Shown here piece by piece: positions 7,380 through 16,384 of a stretch of DNA of 34,209 nucleotides. Both the position numbers and the translations under genes were made by a program. Each line of letters begins with the position of its first letter. The stretch's first letter is position 1. Source of the DNA: Polaromonas sp. (GTDB lineage Bacteria > Pseudomonadota > Gammaproteobacteria > Burkholderiales > Burkholderiaceae_C); contig NZ_JAUXNA010000279.1 in NCBI RefSeq assembly GCF_030682935.1, positions 1 through 34,209 on the forward strand, in the 5' to 3' direction. The notes beneath the pieces were generated by a model. The model made no database searches and was not told the origin of the DNA. It was given only the letters and a program-made list of their open reading frames with translations.

Positions 7380-8630
7380 ATGTTCAAGATTTCAAGCCTG
7401 ACGGCTGCCGTATTACTTGCCACCGTGGCCGTGTCTGCACGGGCCGGTGAGGTGGAAGTTCTGCATTACTTGACCTCGGGCGGCGAGGCCAAGTCGGTTG
7501 TCGAGCTGAAAAAAATCATGCAGGCCAAGGGCCACACCTGGAAAGACTTTGCCGTGGCGGGTGGCGGTGGCGACAATGCCGCGACCGTGCTGAAAAGTCG
7601 TGTGGTGTCGGGCAACCCGCCCGCTGCCGCCCAAGTCAAGGGCCCGGCCATCCAGGAATGGGCCGCTGAAGGCGTGCTGGCCAACCTGGACAAAATAGCC
7701 AACGCCGAAAAATGGGACAGCCTGCTGCCCAAGGCCGTCGCCGATGTCATGAAGTACAAAGGCAACTACGTCGCCGTGCCGGTCAATGTGCACCGCGTGA
7801 ACTGGGTCTGGGCCAACCCCGAGGTGCTGAAAAAAGCCGGTGTGGCCGGCATGCCCAAGAACTACGACGAATTTTTTGTCGCTGCCGACAAGATCAAGGC
7901 CGCAGGCCTGATCGCCGTGGCCCACGGTGGCCAGAACTGGCAAGACTTCACCACCTTTGAGTCGGTGGTGCTGGGGGTGGGGGGCGCCAGGTTCTACAAC
8001 GACGCGCTGGTCAAGCTCGATGCCAAGTCCTTGAACAGCGACACCATGAAGAAGTCGCTGGAAACATTCCGCAGGATCAAGGGCTACACCGACGCAGCGT
8101 CCGCCGGGCGCGACTGGAACCTGACCACCGCGCTGGTGATGCAGGGCAAGGCCGGCTTCCAGTTCATGGGTGACTGGGCCAAGGGCGAGTTTCTGGCTGC
8201 TGGCAAGGTGCCGGGCAAAGACTTCCTGTGCGCCGCAGCGCCCGGCACCGCCAACGCCTACACCTTCAACGTCGATTCGTTCGCCATGTTCAAGCTCAAG
8301 GCCGCCGACGCGCAAAAAGCCCAGGGCGACCTGGCCACGGCGATCATGGGAACCGAATTCCAGGAAGTGTTCAACCTCAACAAGGGCTCGATTCCTGTGC
8401 GCCTGAACATGAAGATGGACAAGTTTGATGATTGCGCCAAAACCTCTGCCAAAGACTTTGTGGACACCGCCAAGACCGGCAGCCTGGTGCCCTCCATCGC
8501 GCACGGCATGGCCGTCAGCCCCGCTGCTGAAGGCGCGATCAAGGACGCGGTCAGCCAGTTCTGGAACAACGACAAGATCAGCGTGGCTGATGCCATGAAG
8601 GCGATCACTTCTGCCGCTGCGACCAAGTAA
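7380..8630 (+). CDS. Sugar ABC transporter substrate-binding protein (GtsA-like)
   Basis: The ATG at 7380 has a GGAGACA Shine-Dalgarno sequence and opens a signal peptide (MFKISSLTAAVLLATVAVSARA, cleavage predicted after ARA near residue 22). That gives a 416-residue precursor, usual for family 1 solute-binding proteins. The mature start EVEVLHYLTSGGEAKSVVELKKIM and the GGGGDNAATVLKSRVVSGNPP segment closely resemble the glucose/mannose-binding protein GtsA of Pseudomonas as I remember it. It should capture a hexose in the periplasm and deliver it to the two permeases encoded next. The longer frame upstream of 7380 adds residues that are not signal-like. Glucose as ligand is inferred. Confidence 0.9.
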   Translation: MFKISSLTAAVLLATVAVSARAGEVEVLHYLTSGGEAKSVVELKKIMQAKGHTWKDFAVAGGGGDNAATVLKSRVVSGNPPAAAQVKGPAIQEWAAEGVLANLDKIANAEKWDSLLPKAVADVMKYKGNYVAVPVNVHRVNWVWANPEVLKKAGVAGMPKNYDEFFVAADKIKAAGLIAVAHGGQNWQDFTTFESVVLGVGGARFYNDALVKLDAKSLNSDTMKKSLETFRRIKGYTDAASAGRDWNLTTALVMQGKAGFQFMGDWAKGEFLAAGKVPGKDFLCAAAPGTANAYTFNVDSFAMFKLKAADAQKAQGDLATAIMGTEFQEVFNLNKGSIPVRLNMKMDKFDDCAKTSAKDFVDTAKTGSLVPSIAHGMAVSPAAEGAIKDAVSQFWNNDKISVADAMKAITSAAATK

Positions 8631-8647
8631 ACAGCGTCTTTTACGCT

Positions 8648-8684
8648 GCCCACCTGCCCCCTGTTGTCGGCCGGGTGGGCTTAT
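8648..8684 (+). other. Intercistronic hairpin between binding protein and permease
   Basis: GCCCACC (8648-8654) pairs with GGTGGGC (8674-8680), followed by TTATT. Hairpins at this position are common in ABC importer operons, where they protect the abundant binding-protein mRNA or partly terminate transcription, giving more binding protein than permease. The structure is seen; the role is inferred. Confidence 0.5.
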
Positions 8685-8705
8685 TCACTTCGGAGAGCCA
8701 CTCCC

Positions 8706-9587
8706 ATGAAACCGACCTTTGAGGCTACCCTGCCCAAGCTGGTGATTGCACCCGGCTTTGTGCTGGGCTTTGCCTTCATTTACGGGCTGATGATCTGGAA
8801 CGGGGTCTTGTCCCTGACCGCCTCGCGCATGTTGCCCAACTACGACGAGTTCGTCGGTCTGGCGCAGTACGCCAAACTCTGGGAGATGGACCGCTGGTGG
8901 CTGGCCCTGAAAAACCTGGGGATTTTCAGCGTGCTGTACGTTGGCGGGGCCATGCTGATCGGCATGGCGCTGGCGATCGTGCTGGACCAGAAGGTCCGCG
9001 CCGAAGGCTGGCTGCGCACCATCTACCTCTACCCCATGGCGCTGTCGTTCATCGTGACCGGCACGGCCTGGAAATGGATCCTGAACCCCAGCCTGGGGCT
9101 GGAAAAGCTGATGCACGACATCGGCTGGAGCAGCTTCAGCTTCGACTGGCTGGTGCAAAGCGACACCGCCATTTACTGCGTGGTGATTGCCGGCATCTGG
9201 CAGTCGGCCGGGTTTGCCATGGCGCTGTTTCTGGCCGGGCTGCGCGGCATCGACGACAGCATCATCAAGGCGGCGCAGATAGACGGCGCCAGCCTGCCGC
9301 GCATTTACTGGCGCATTATTTTGCCGATTTTGCGGCCGGTGGTGTTCTCCACCGTCATGGTGTTGTCGCACCTGTCGATCAAGAGCTTTGACCTGGTGAT
9401 GGCCCTGACCGGCGGCGGCCCCGGCTATGCCACCGACGTGCCCGCCACCTTCATGTACGTGATGAGCTTTACCCGCGGCCAGATCGGTCTGGGCGCCGCC
9501 AGCGCCACCATGATGCTGGCCACCGTGGCGGCGATTGTGGTGCCCTATTTGTACAGTGAACTGCGGAGCAAACCCCATGATCGCTAA
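8706..9587 (+). CDS. Sugar ABC transporter permease 1 (GtsB-like)
   Basis: The ATG at 8706 follows GGAGAG by a normal spacing and gives 293 residues with about six hydrophobic helices, starting with LVIAPGFVLGFAFIYGLMIWN. The cytoplasmic EAA-type loop that contacts the ATPase reads AAQIDGASLPRIYWRIILP at about residues 195-215. The protein belongs to the MalF-like group of carbohydrate permeases. It overlaps the next permease gene by 11 bp, so the two are translationally linked and should form a heterodimeric channel. Confidence 0.92.
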   Translation: MKPTFEATLPKLVIAPGFVLGFAFIYGLMIWNGVLSLTASRMLPNYDEFVGLAQYAKLWEMDRWWLALKNLGIFSVLYVGGAMLIGMALAIVLDQKVRAEGWLRTIYLYPMALSFIVTGTAWKWILNPSLGLEKLMHDIGWSSFSFDWLVQSDTAIYCVVIAGIWQSAGFAMALFLAGLRGIDDSIIKAAQIDGASLPRIYWRIILPILRPVVFSTVMVLSHLSIKSFDLVMALTGGGPGYATDVPATFMYVMSFTRGQIGLGAASATMMLATVAAIVVPYLYSELRSKPHDR

Positions 9588-10431
9588 GAACTTTTCGCGG
9601 GTGCTGATCTACGGCGTGCTGCTGCTGGCGGCGGTGTTGTTTCTGGCCCCGATGTATGTGATGCTGGCCACCTCGTTCAAGGACGCCGAAGAAATCCGAA
9701 GCGGTAATCTGCTCAGCCTGCCCTCCAGCCTGAACTTCGAGGCCTGGACGCTGGCCTGGTCGAGCGCCTGCACCGGCACCGACTGCCGGGGCTTGCAGCC
9801 CTTCTTCTTTAACTCGGTGCTGATCGTGGTGCCGGCGGTGCTGATTTCCACCTTGTGGGGCGCCATCAACGGCTACGTGCTGAGCCTGTGGAAGTTTCGC
9901 GGCAGTGATTTGCTGTTTGGCTTCATGCTGTTTGGCGTGTTCATGCCCTTTCAGGTGGTGCTGCTGCCGATGAGCCAGGTGCTGGGCTGGCTGGGCATTT
10001 CCAGTTCGGTCGGCGGCCTGATTTTTGTGCATTGCCTGGCGGGCCTGGCCGGCACCACGCTGTTTTTTCGCAACTACTACGCCGCTGTTCCCAAAGAGCT
10101 GGTGAACGCGGCGCGCATTGACGGCGCGGGTTTCTGGCGCATCTTCTTGCGCATCATCGTGCCGCTGTCCACGCCCATCGTGATGGTCACGCTGATCTGG
10201 CAGTTCACCAACATCTGGAACGACTTTTTGTTCGGCGTGGCCTTCAGCGGCGCCGACAGCAAGCCCATCACCGTGGGCCTGAACAACATGGTCAACACCA
10301 GCAGCAGCGTGAAAAACTACAACGTGGACATGGCGGCTGCCGTGATTGCGGGCTTGCCCACCATGCTGATTTATGTGCTGGCGGGTCAATATTTTGTGAA
10401 AGGACTCACGGCCGGCGCCGTGAAAGGCTAA
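9577..10431 (+). CDS. Sugar ABC transporter permease 2 (GtsC/MalG-like)
   Basis: The ATG at 9577 lies inside the end of the preceding gene and gives 284 residues. The N-terminal helix VLIYGVLLLAAVLFLAPMYV, the segment MLATSFKDAEEIR and the EAA loop NAARIDGAGFWRIFLRIIVP are typical of MalG-like partners. A periplasmic loop holds two cysteines (SACTGTDCRG). It ends two bases before the ATPase start codon. Confidence 0.92.
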   Translation: MIAKNFSRVLIYGVLLLAAVLFLAPMYVMLATSFKDAEEIRSGNLLSLPSSLNFEAWTLAWSSACTGTDCRGLQPFFFNSVLIVVPAVLISTLWGAINGYVLSLWKFRGSDLLFGFMLFGVFMPFQVVLLPMSQVLGWLGISSSVGGLIFVHCLAGLAGTTLFFRNYYAAVPKELVNAARIDGAGFWRIFLRIIVPLSTPIVMVTLIWQFTNIWNDFLFGVAFSGADSKPITVGLNNMVNTSSSVKNYNVDMAAAVIAGLPTMLIYVLAGQYFVKGLTAGAVKG

Positions 10432-10433
10432 CT

Positions 10434-11501
10434 ATGGCTTCAGCACTGCATATTTCCGGCATCCGCAAGACCTTTGGCAGCGGCGACAAAACCGTCGAGG
10501 TGCTCAAGCGCATCGACATCGATGTGGCACCGGGCGAATTTCTCATCCTGGTCGGTCCCTCGGGCTGCGGCAAATCAACCCTGCTCAACATCATTGCCGG
10601 GCTGGACGACCCTACCGAGGGTGAAATCCGCATTGGCAACCGCAACGTGGTGGGTGTTCCCCCCGCCCAGCGCGACATCGCCATGGTGTTCCAGAGCTAC
10701 GCGCTTTACCCGACCATGAGCGTGGCCGAGAACATTGGCTTTGCGCTGGAGATGCGCAAGGTGCCCAGGGCGGAACGCGAAAAGCGCATCGTTGAGGTGG
10801 CCGCCATGCTGCAAATCACCCACCTGCTGGACCGCCGTCCGGCGCAACTGTCGGGTGGCCAGCGCCAGCGCGTGGCCATGGGCCGGGCCTTGGCACGCCA
10901 GCCGCAGCTGTTCCTGTTTGACGAACCCCTCTCGAACCTGGACGCCAAACTGCGCGTCGAGATGCGCGCCGAGATCAAGCGCCTGCACCAGCTCAGCGGC
11001 ATCACCAGCGTTTACGTGACGCATGACCAGATCGAAGCCATGACCCTGGGCAGCCGCATTGCCGTCATGAAAGACGGCGTGCTGCAGCAATTGGGCACGC
11101 CTGACGACATTTACAGCCGTCCGGCCAACACCTATGTGGCCTCCTTCATTGGCTCGCCTACTATGAATATGATAGCTGGTAGTTCAAGCAAGACGCTGGC
11201 TGGAGGCCTGTTTGACATCAAAGAAGCGAGTTTGCCACTGGTTAGCCCGGCTGGCGGTCCAGCGCTGCTCGGTGTGCGGCCCGAGCACATCAGCTTTGCC
11301 GATGACGCCGCCTGGCGCGGCCAGGTCAGTTTGGTGGAGCCCACCGGTGCCGACACCTTTGTGGTGGTCAAGACCGCCGCCGGCGACATCACGGTACGCG
11401 CCTCACCGCAAACCCAGGCCAAGCCCGGTGACACGGTGGGTCTGCAGATCAGTGGCGCGTATGTCAACTGGTTCGATGCGGCCAGCGGAGTCAGGCTTTA
11501 A
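10434..11501 (+). CDS. Sugar ABC transporter ATPase (UgpC/MsmK/GtsD type)
   Basis: A 355-residue ATPase powering the importer. Walker A is GPSGCGKST (41-49), the Q-loop glutamine is in FQSYALYP (Gln87), the ABC signature is LSGGQ (139-143), Walker B is LFLFDE (159-164), and the switch histidine is in VTHDQ (His197). A C-terminal TOBE domain (from about 235) contains LLGVRPEHISF. Such ATPases can serve several sugar importers. At 11157-11220 the linker codes for an unusual AT-rich stretch (MNMIAGSSSKTLAGGLFD) that resembles a dispersed intergenic repeat; see findings. Its 3' end overlaps that of the convergent histidine kinase gene by 11 bp. Confidence 0.95.
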   Translation: MASALHISGIRKTFGSGDKTVEVLKRIDIDVAPGEFLILVGPSGCGKSTLLNIIAGLDDPTEGEIRIGNRNVVGVPPAQRDIAMVFQSYALYPTMSVAENIGFALEMRKVPRAEREKRIVEVAAMLQITHLLDRRPAQLSGGQRQRVAMGRALARQPQLFLFDEPLSNLDAKLRVEMRAEIKRLHQLSGITSVYVTHDQIEAMTLGSRIAVMKDGVLQQLGTPDDIYSRPANTYVASFIGSPTMNMIAGSSSKTLAGGLFDIKEASLPLVSPAGGPALLGVRPEHISFADDAAWRGQVSLVEPTGADTFVVVKTAAGDITVRASPQTQAKPGDTVGLQISGAYVNWFDAASGVRL

Positions 11502-12900
11502 GGCCAGGCAGCGGCAAGGTCAGCCGCACCAGCAAGCCTGAAGGCTGCACCGGGTGCACGCTGGCTGCGCCGCCATGGCGCTGGGCAATTTCAGCCACGA
11601 TGGCCAGCCCCAAGCCGCAGCCGCCGGGCAACTCGCTGGCGCGCCAGAAGCGCTCGAAGGCATGGGGCCTGTCCGCCTCAGGCAAACCCGGCCCATCGTC
11701 TTCCACTTCGAGCAGGCAGTGGCCCGACTTCCGGCGTATCCGCACCGTCAGCGTGGTACCGCGTCCCGCGTAGTGCAGGGCGTTCTCGATCAGGTTGTTC
11801 AGTGATTCGCGCAGCAGCAGTTTTTCGCCCTCGATCTCCAGCGTGTCTTCACCCTCGTAGCCCAGGTCGACGCCTGCCACAAGGGCGCGCGGCGTCCATT
11901 CCCGGGCGACCTCACGTGCCAGCGCGGCCACGTCGAGCGGCTGCAGGCTCACGTCGGCCTCGGTGCGGGCCAGCGACAGCAACTGGTGCACCAGATGCGC
12001 GCTGCGCAGGGCCCCGGCATGCACCTTGGTCAGTCGGACTTTCAGGGCCTGCAGTTCGGTTTCCTGCAACGCCAGTTCGGTCTGGCTGATCAGCCCGGCC
12101 AGCGGGGTGCGCAACTGGTGCGCCGCGTCGTTCAAAAAGCGCTTTTCCTGGCTCAGGCTGCGCCTGACCGCATCAAGCAACTGGTTGACGGCGGCGGCCA
12201 GCGAATGCACTTCCTGTGGGGCCTCTTTCAGCTCAATCGGTGGCAGCGTGGTCAGTGTGCGGCCGGTCCGGTCGCCGAGCAGGGCCTCCAGCCGTTTGAG
12301 CGGACGCAGACCGCGCGTGATGCCGCCATACATCAGAGCCCCCAGCAACAGGCCCAGCGCCAGCAGCGGCAGCAGCATGTCGGCCACCAGTTCGCGCGCA
12401 ATGCGCTGCTGCACCGCCAGGCTTTTGGCGACCTGCACGCGCAGGCGCTGGGGTGCATCGGCGTCGCCGTAGTTCACCTCCAGCAGGGCCACGCGCACCG
12501 GTTTTCCCGCCAGCGGCGCCTCGTAGATCAGGGGCTCATTGGCCTTGATCGCAAGACTGGCTGGCGGCGGCGGCAGCTGACCGTTGCCCAGTACAAAGCG
12601 GCCCGGTGGCGACGACACCATGTAGCCCATGCGGTCGGTCGGGTCCTGCTCCAGAATATCCTGCGCGGCGCGCGGAAAATCGACCAGCAGGCCCGAGCCG
12701 ATGGGCTTGACCTGGCGCGCCAGCGCGCGCACCGATTGCGTCAGGGACTGGTCAATGCCTTTCTCGGCGTAGCTCAGCGCCACGCGCCAGGCCAGTACGC
12801 CGCCCGCCAGCCACAGCACCAGCTGCGGCAGCAGCAGCCACAGCAGCAGTTGCCGCCTGAGCGACAAGCCCGGCGCTACAGCTCGGACCGGACGTTTCAT
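11491..12900 (-). CDS. Sensor histidine kinase, TctE-like
   Basis: A 469-residue inner-membrane sensor. Transmembrane segments lie at about residues 18-40 and 174-193 and flank a roughly 130-residue periplasmic sensor domain of the kind found at the N-terminus of TctE-like kinases. A HAMP-like region follows (GLRPLKRLEALL). The phospho-acceptor is His261 in FLNDAAHQLRTPL, the N box is ESLNNLIENALHYAG, and the G boxes are DDGPGLPE and GCGLGLAIV. It overlaps the start of its response regulator partner (ATGA), so the pair is co-translated. TctE responds to tricarboxylates, but related kinases sense other ligands; the signal here is unknown. Confidence 0.92.
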   Translation of the reverse strand: MKRPVRAVAPGLSLRRQLLLWLLLPQLVLWLAGGVLAWRVALSYAEKGIDQSLTQSVRALARQVKPIGSGLLVDFPRAAQDILEQDPTDRMGYMVSSPPGRFVLGNGQLPPPPASLAIKANEPLIYEAPLAGKPVRVALLEVNYGDADAPQRLRVQVAKSLAVQQRIARELVADMLLPLLALGLLLGALMYGGITRGLRPLKRLEALLGDRTGRTLTTLPPIELKEAPQEVHSLAAAVNQLLDAVRRSLSQEKRFLNDAAHQLRTPLAGLISQTELALQETELQALKVRLTKVHAGALRSAHLVHQLLSLARTEADVSLQPLDVAALAREVAREWTPRALVAGVDLGYEGEDTLEIEGEKLLLRESLNNLIENALHYAGRGTTLTVRIRRKSGHCLLEVEDDGPGLPEADRPHAFERFWRASELPGGCGLGLAIVAEIAQRHGGAASVHPVQPSGLLVRLTLPLPGLKA

Positions 12901-13595
12901 GAGGTGCCGGATTCGAGCATGTAGCCCAGCCCGCGCACATTGCGAATGCTCAGGCCCGACTCTGCCAGCTTGCGGCGCAGGCGGTGCACATACACCTCCA
13001 GCGCGTTGGAGCCTTGCGCGCCTTCAGCCGGCTCGGCCTGCCAGGCATTGAGCACGTCTTCGCGGCTGACCACCTGGCCGGCATTGGCCACCAGCAGCTG
13101 CAGCAGCGCCCATTCGCGCTGCGTCAGCTCCAGTGCCTCGTCGTCCAGCCAGGCGCGCGGCAGCGTGGCATCGACCCGCAGCCGGCTGGTGCCGCCGCTG
13201 CCGATCTCGAGTGAGCCGCCAAAAGCCGGCAGGCGGGAGCGCCTGAGCATGGACTGCAAGCGCGCCTGCAACTCGGCAATGACGAAGGGCTTGGTGAGGT
13301 AGTCGTCCGCGCCTGCATTGAGGCCCTGTACCCGGTCGTCAATGCCGTCGCGCGCCGTCAAAATCAGCACCGGCAGGGCCATCAGCCGCTGGCGTATCCA
13401 GCGCAGCACTGCCATGCCGTCAAGCAGCGGCAGCCCCAGGTCCAGGATCACGCCGTCAAAGCGGGTGGATTCGAGTAGTGCGCGCGCGATGGCGCCATTG
13501 GCTGCGCAGGCCACGCTGTGCCCGCTTTGCTCCAGCAGCGCTGCCAGCGCATCGCGCAGCAGCTCGTCGTCTTCAGCGATCAGTAAATGAGCCAT
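12897..13595 (-). CDS. OmpR-family response regulator (TctD-like)
   Basis: A 232-residue regulator. The receiver domain has the acidic pair in IAEDDELLRD, the phospho-accepting Asp52 in VILDLGLPLLDG, Thr80 in LTARD, and Lys102 in LTKPF. The winged-helix DNA-binding domain follows, with LTQREWALLQLLVANAGQVVSREDVL and SNALEVYVHRLRRKL. It should be phosphorylated by the kinase encoded directly downstream. The gene starts seven bases after the lytic transglycosylase stop codon, so the three genes probably form one transcript. Confidence 0.95.
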   Translation of the reverse strand: MAHLLIAEDDELLRDALAALLEQSGHSVACAANGAIARALLESTRFDGVILDLGLPLLDGMAVLRWIRQRLMALPVLILTARDGIDDRVQGLNAGADDYLTKPFVIAELQARLQSMLRRSRLPAFGGSLEIGSGGTSRLRVDATLPRAWLDDEALELTQREWALLQLLVANAGQVVSREDVLNAWQAEPAEGAQGSNALEVYVHRLRRKLAESGLSIRNVRGLGYMLESGTS

Positions 13596-13602
13596 GGGCG
13601 GC

Positions 13603-15630
13603 TTAAGGCAAGTCCTTGTTGACCTCAGGCAAGGCCGCCTCGCGCGGCCCCACCATGCCCAGCCGCGCCTTCAGCGACTGGGGCTGGCCCGTCAAAATCG
13701 CCGCGTAATTGGTAGCATTGGACAGCACTTTTTTCACGTAGTCGCGGGTTTCGCTGAAGGGCACGTTCTCGGCCCATATCGCGGCGTCGAGCACATGGCC
13801 ATTGCGCCAGGTGCGCGGCCGGCCGGGTCCGGCATTGTAGGCGGCTGCGGCCATGGGCATGGAGCCATTGAGGTCGTCGAGGGCCAGCTTCAGGTAGGCC
13901 GTGCCAATCGTGATGTTGGTGTCTCGGTCGTTGATCTGCTCGGGGCTGAAGCCCTCCAGGCCGATCTTGCGCGCGGTCCAGCGCGCCGTGGCGGGCATGA
14001 CCTGCATCAGTCCCGAGGCGCCTACACCCGAGCGGGCGTCCATGATGAAACGGCTTTCCTGGCGGATCAGGCCATACACGTAAGCCGGGTCCAGGTTGAT
14101 GCTCTGGCTGCGTTTGATCACCGCCTCGCGAAAAGGCATGGGAAAGCGCTGCTCAAAGTCGGTTTCGGTGGCGGTGCGCTCGCTGGTGTTGATGCAGCGG
14201 TCCCAGATCTGGCGGTCGCAGGCAAACTGGGCCGCGGCCAGCAACTCGCGTTCGCCCATGCCGCCGCGCTGGTGCAGGCTGGTGCTGTAGTTCCACTCGC
14301 GCACGCCCTCGCTGCGCAAACCCATCGCAATCGCGTAGGCGCCGCGGTTCAGACCCGGGTTGAGTCGTGCGGTTTCTTTTTCCTGCACGCTGAGCGGCGT
14401 CGGCTTGGCCGGCACCGTGATTTTCTGGCCCAGATCTTCGAGCGCCAGTTGCTCGTAAAAACCGCGCACCGAGGCGATCGACTGCAGCAGCGCCTGCGCC
14501 TGGGCGCGCTGCGTCGCATCGGTCGGCGCCGTGGCCAGCAGCGCGCGCGCTTTCCAGTAGCGCCAGGTCGGGTCCTCGCGCGCTGCGTCGCTCATGGCAT
14601 TGACCGCCATCAGCACCTGCGGCCATTTGGGCTGGGTGCCGTCGCGCAGGGCGGCCCTGGCTTTCCAGGCCAGCATATCGTCGGTCAGGTCGGTGTCCTT
14701 GCTGACCCTGGCAAAGTACTGCATCGCGTCGCTGGCTGGCTGCGCGCCCAGGCGCATGGCGACCCGTTTGCCAATCAGTCCCCAGACCCAGTTGCGCTCT
14801 TCGGCTGTCAGTTGCACCGCCCATTTGCGCTCCATCTGGGTGGCGGCCGCCTCCGTGTCGCTGGCGGCCAGCTTGACCAGCGCCAGCGTGACGATTTCCT
14901 TGCGCACCTTGCGCAGCGCCAGCTGTTTTTCCGTGAGGAACTTGGCGGGGTTGTTGTTCAGCTCGGCCACCAGCCCCAGGGCTTCCGGGGCAATGATCTG
15001 CACCGCGTCGCGCGCGGCACCGGGGCGGTTGGCTTCCAGGGCCAGGCGCGCCTTGTGCCAGACATCTTGCTGCGTGAGGTTTTTGGCACCCACCAGCCGC
15101 TCGGCCGCCGCGGTGCAGCCGTCGCCCGCTTCGCGCTGCGCCTGCCAGTTGCCGCGCACTTCGTTCGACAGGCTGGCGTCCAGCGCCGGATTTTTCAGGT
15201 GCTCTACCAGCAGCGCGTAGCAGCGCACCTCACGGTCGTCGTTCATGCGGAAATTCGGGTATTCGGCGGCAAAACCGGCCCAGTCGCGGCGCTGGCCCAG
15301 CAGCAGCAGCCAGTCGTTGCGCAGGCGGTCTTCCTGGTAGCTGCCGGCGTAGCGGGCCATGAAGCCCTGCACTTCCTGCGGGCTGGCTTCTTCGAGCCGG
15401 GCCTTGAGTTCCCAGTAGGCCGCCCAGGGTTCCAGGGCGTGGCCTTTGGTCTGGGGCAGCAGTTGCGCCAGCCTGGTTTTGTCGCCGCGCCGGAAGGCCT
15501 TGTTCATCTCCAGGATCAGGCTGTCGCCAGCGGCGGCGCTGGCTGATGTATTCTGGGCCGCTGCGGGCGCCACCCAGGCGGCGCAAAGTGCCGCAGAGAG
15601 CGTCGCACTGAAAACAAATTTATTTAGCAT
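13603..15630 (-). CDS. slt: Soluble lytic murein transglycosylase
   Basis: This periplasmic enzyme cleaves the glycan strand of peptidoglycan to give 1,6-anhydromuropeptides. The 675-residue precursor begins with a signal peptide (MLNKFVFSATLSAALCAAWVAPAAAQ). A long alpha-helical superhelical region (about 30-490) is followed by the lysozyme-like catalytic domain, with the catalytic glutamate Glu525 in YGLIRQESRF, GASGLMQVMPATA at about 537-549 and AAAYNAGPGR near 600. Length and order match Slt70-type enzymes. The gene is head-to-head with the fau-like gene with only nine bases between start codons. It is followed at seven bases by a two-component system. Confidence 0.95.
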   Translation of the reverse strand: MLNKFVFSATLSAALCAAWVAPAAAQNTSASAAAGDSLILEMNKAFRRGDKTRLAQLLPQTKGHALEPWAAYWELKARLEEASPQEVQGFMARYAGSYQEDRLRNDWLLLLGQRRDWAGFAAEYPNFRMNDDREVRCYALLVEHLKNPALDASLSNEVRGNWQAQREAGDGCTAAAERLVGAKNLTQQDVWHKARLALEANRPGAARDAVQIIAPEALGLVAELNNNPAKFLTEKQLALRKVRKEIVTLALVKLAASDTEAAATQMERKWAVQLTAEERNWVWGLIGKRVAMRLGAQPASDAMQYFARVSKDTDLTDDMLAWKARAALRDGTQPKWPQVLMAVNAMSDAAREDPTWRYWKARALLATAPTDATQRAQAQALLQSIASVRGFYEQLALEDLGQKITVPAKPTPLSVQEKETARLNPGLNRGAYAIAMGLRSEGVREWNYSTSLHQRGGMGERELLAAAQFACDRQIWDRCINTSERTATETDFEQRFPMPFREAVIKRSQSINLDPAYVYGLIRQESRFIMDARSGVGASGLMQVMPATARWTARKIGLEGFSPEQINDRDTNITIGTAYLKLALDDLNGSMPMAAAAYNAGPGRPRTWRNGHVLDAAIWAENVPFSETRDYVKKVLSNATNYAAILTGQPQSLKARLGMVGPREAALPEVNKDLP

Positions 15631-15639
15631 TGGGACATT

Positions 15640-16278
15640 ATGGACAAATTAAGTACCCGTAAAGCACTCATTGAATCGCGCCTCAACATGCCCGACCGCC
15701 AGGCGCGGGCCGATCTGCTGCAGCGCGTCATGCGCATCTGGCTGTTTGACCGTCCCGACGTGGTGATTGGCGCCTATTGGCCCATCAAGGGCGAGTTTGA
15801 CCCGCTGCCCGCGCTGTACCGCTGGCAGGAAGACGCCATTTTGGGCCAGGAACCCCAGGAAAACCAGGCCCTGACGCCCGAAGGACGGACGCAGCTGGCG
15901 ACTGAAAGCATCGCCAGCCGCTCGCCGCGCAAGATTGGCCTGCCGGTGATCAACAAGCTGCATAAAACCCTGACTTTTCATGCCTGGTATCCCGGCTGCC
16001 CGATGGAGGAAGACGCCTACGGCATTCCCAAGCCCAAGGGCACCGAAGTGATCGTGCCGACGCTGCTGTTTGTGCCCTGTGTGGGCTATGGGCCGGGCGG
16101 CTACCGTCTGGGTTACGGCGGCGGCTTTTATGACCGCACGCTGGTGACGCTGCAGCCCCGTCCGGTGACTGTGGGCCTGGGCTACAGCCAGGGCTGGCTG
16201 CCGGACCTGGAACCCGAACCTCACGACATTGCCCTCGATGCGCTGCTCAATGACAAAGGCGTGGCCTGGCCGGTGTGA
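15640..16278 (+). CDS. 5-formyltetrahydrofolate cyclo-ligase
   Basis: A 212-residue enzyme that converts 5-formyl-THF to 5,10-methenyl-THF using ATP. N-terminal basic residues (STRKALIESRLNM) and VIGAYWPIKGEFDPLP match the folate-binding part. The C-terminal signature is YGPGGYRLGYGGGFYDRTL at about residues 147-165. A central stretch of about 35 residues (around EDAILGQEPQENQALTPEG) looks longer than in the compact bacterial enzymes. The start codon is nine bases from that of the divergent slt gene, so its promoter must lie within slt coding DNA or overlap the start region. Confidence 0.93.
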   Translation: MDKLSTRKALIESRLNMPDRQARADLLQRVMRIWLFDRPDVVIGAYWPIKGEFDPLPALYRWQEDAILGQEPQENQALTPEGRTQLATESIASRSPRKIGLPVINKLHKTLTFHAWYPGCPMEEDAYGIPKPKGTEVIVPTLLFVPCVGYGPGGYRLGYGGGFYDRTLVTLQPRPVTVGLGYSQGWLPDLEPEPHDIALDALLNDKGVAWPV

Positions 16279-16384
16279 TTTATTCCATTTCTACTTCAAT
16301 GCGATAGGTCGTTGCCCCGCCTTGCCGTGCGACAAGCACTGTCTGCGGCGGTGCGCCTACTTTCTCATCGAATTGAAAATGGAA

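Noticed and set aside
13594-15546. 650-residue plus-strand open frame
   Set aside because: It lies antisense to slt, is rich in Arg, Gly, His and Ala as expected of a high-GC shadow frame, has no family motif or ribosome binding site, and slt itself is convincing.
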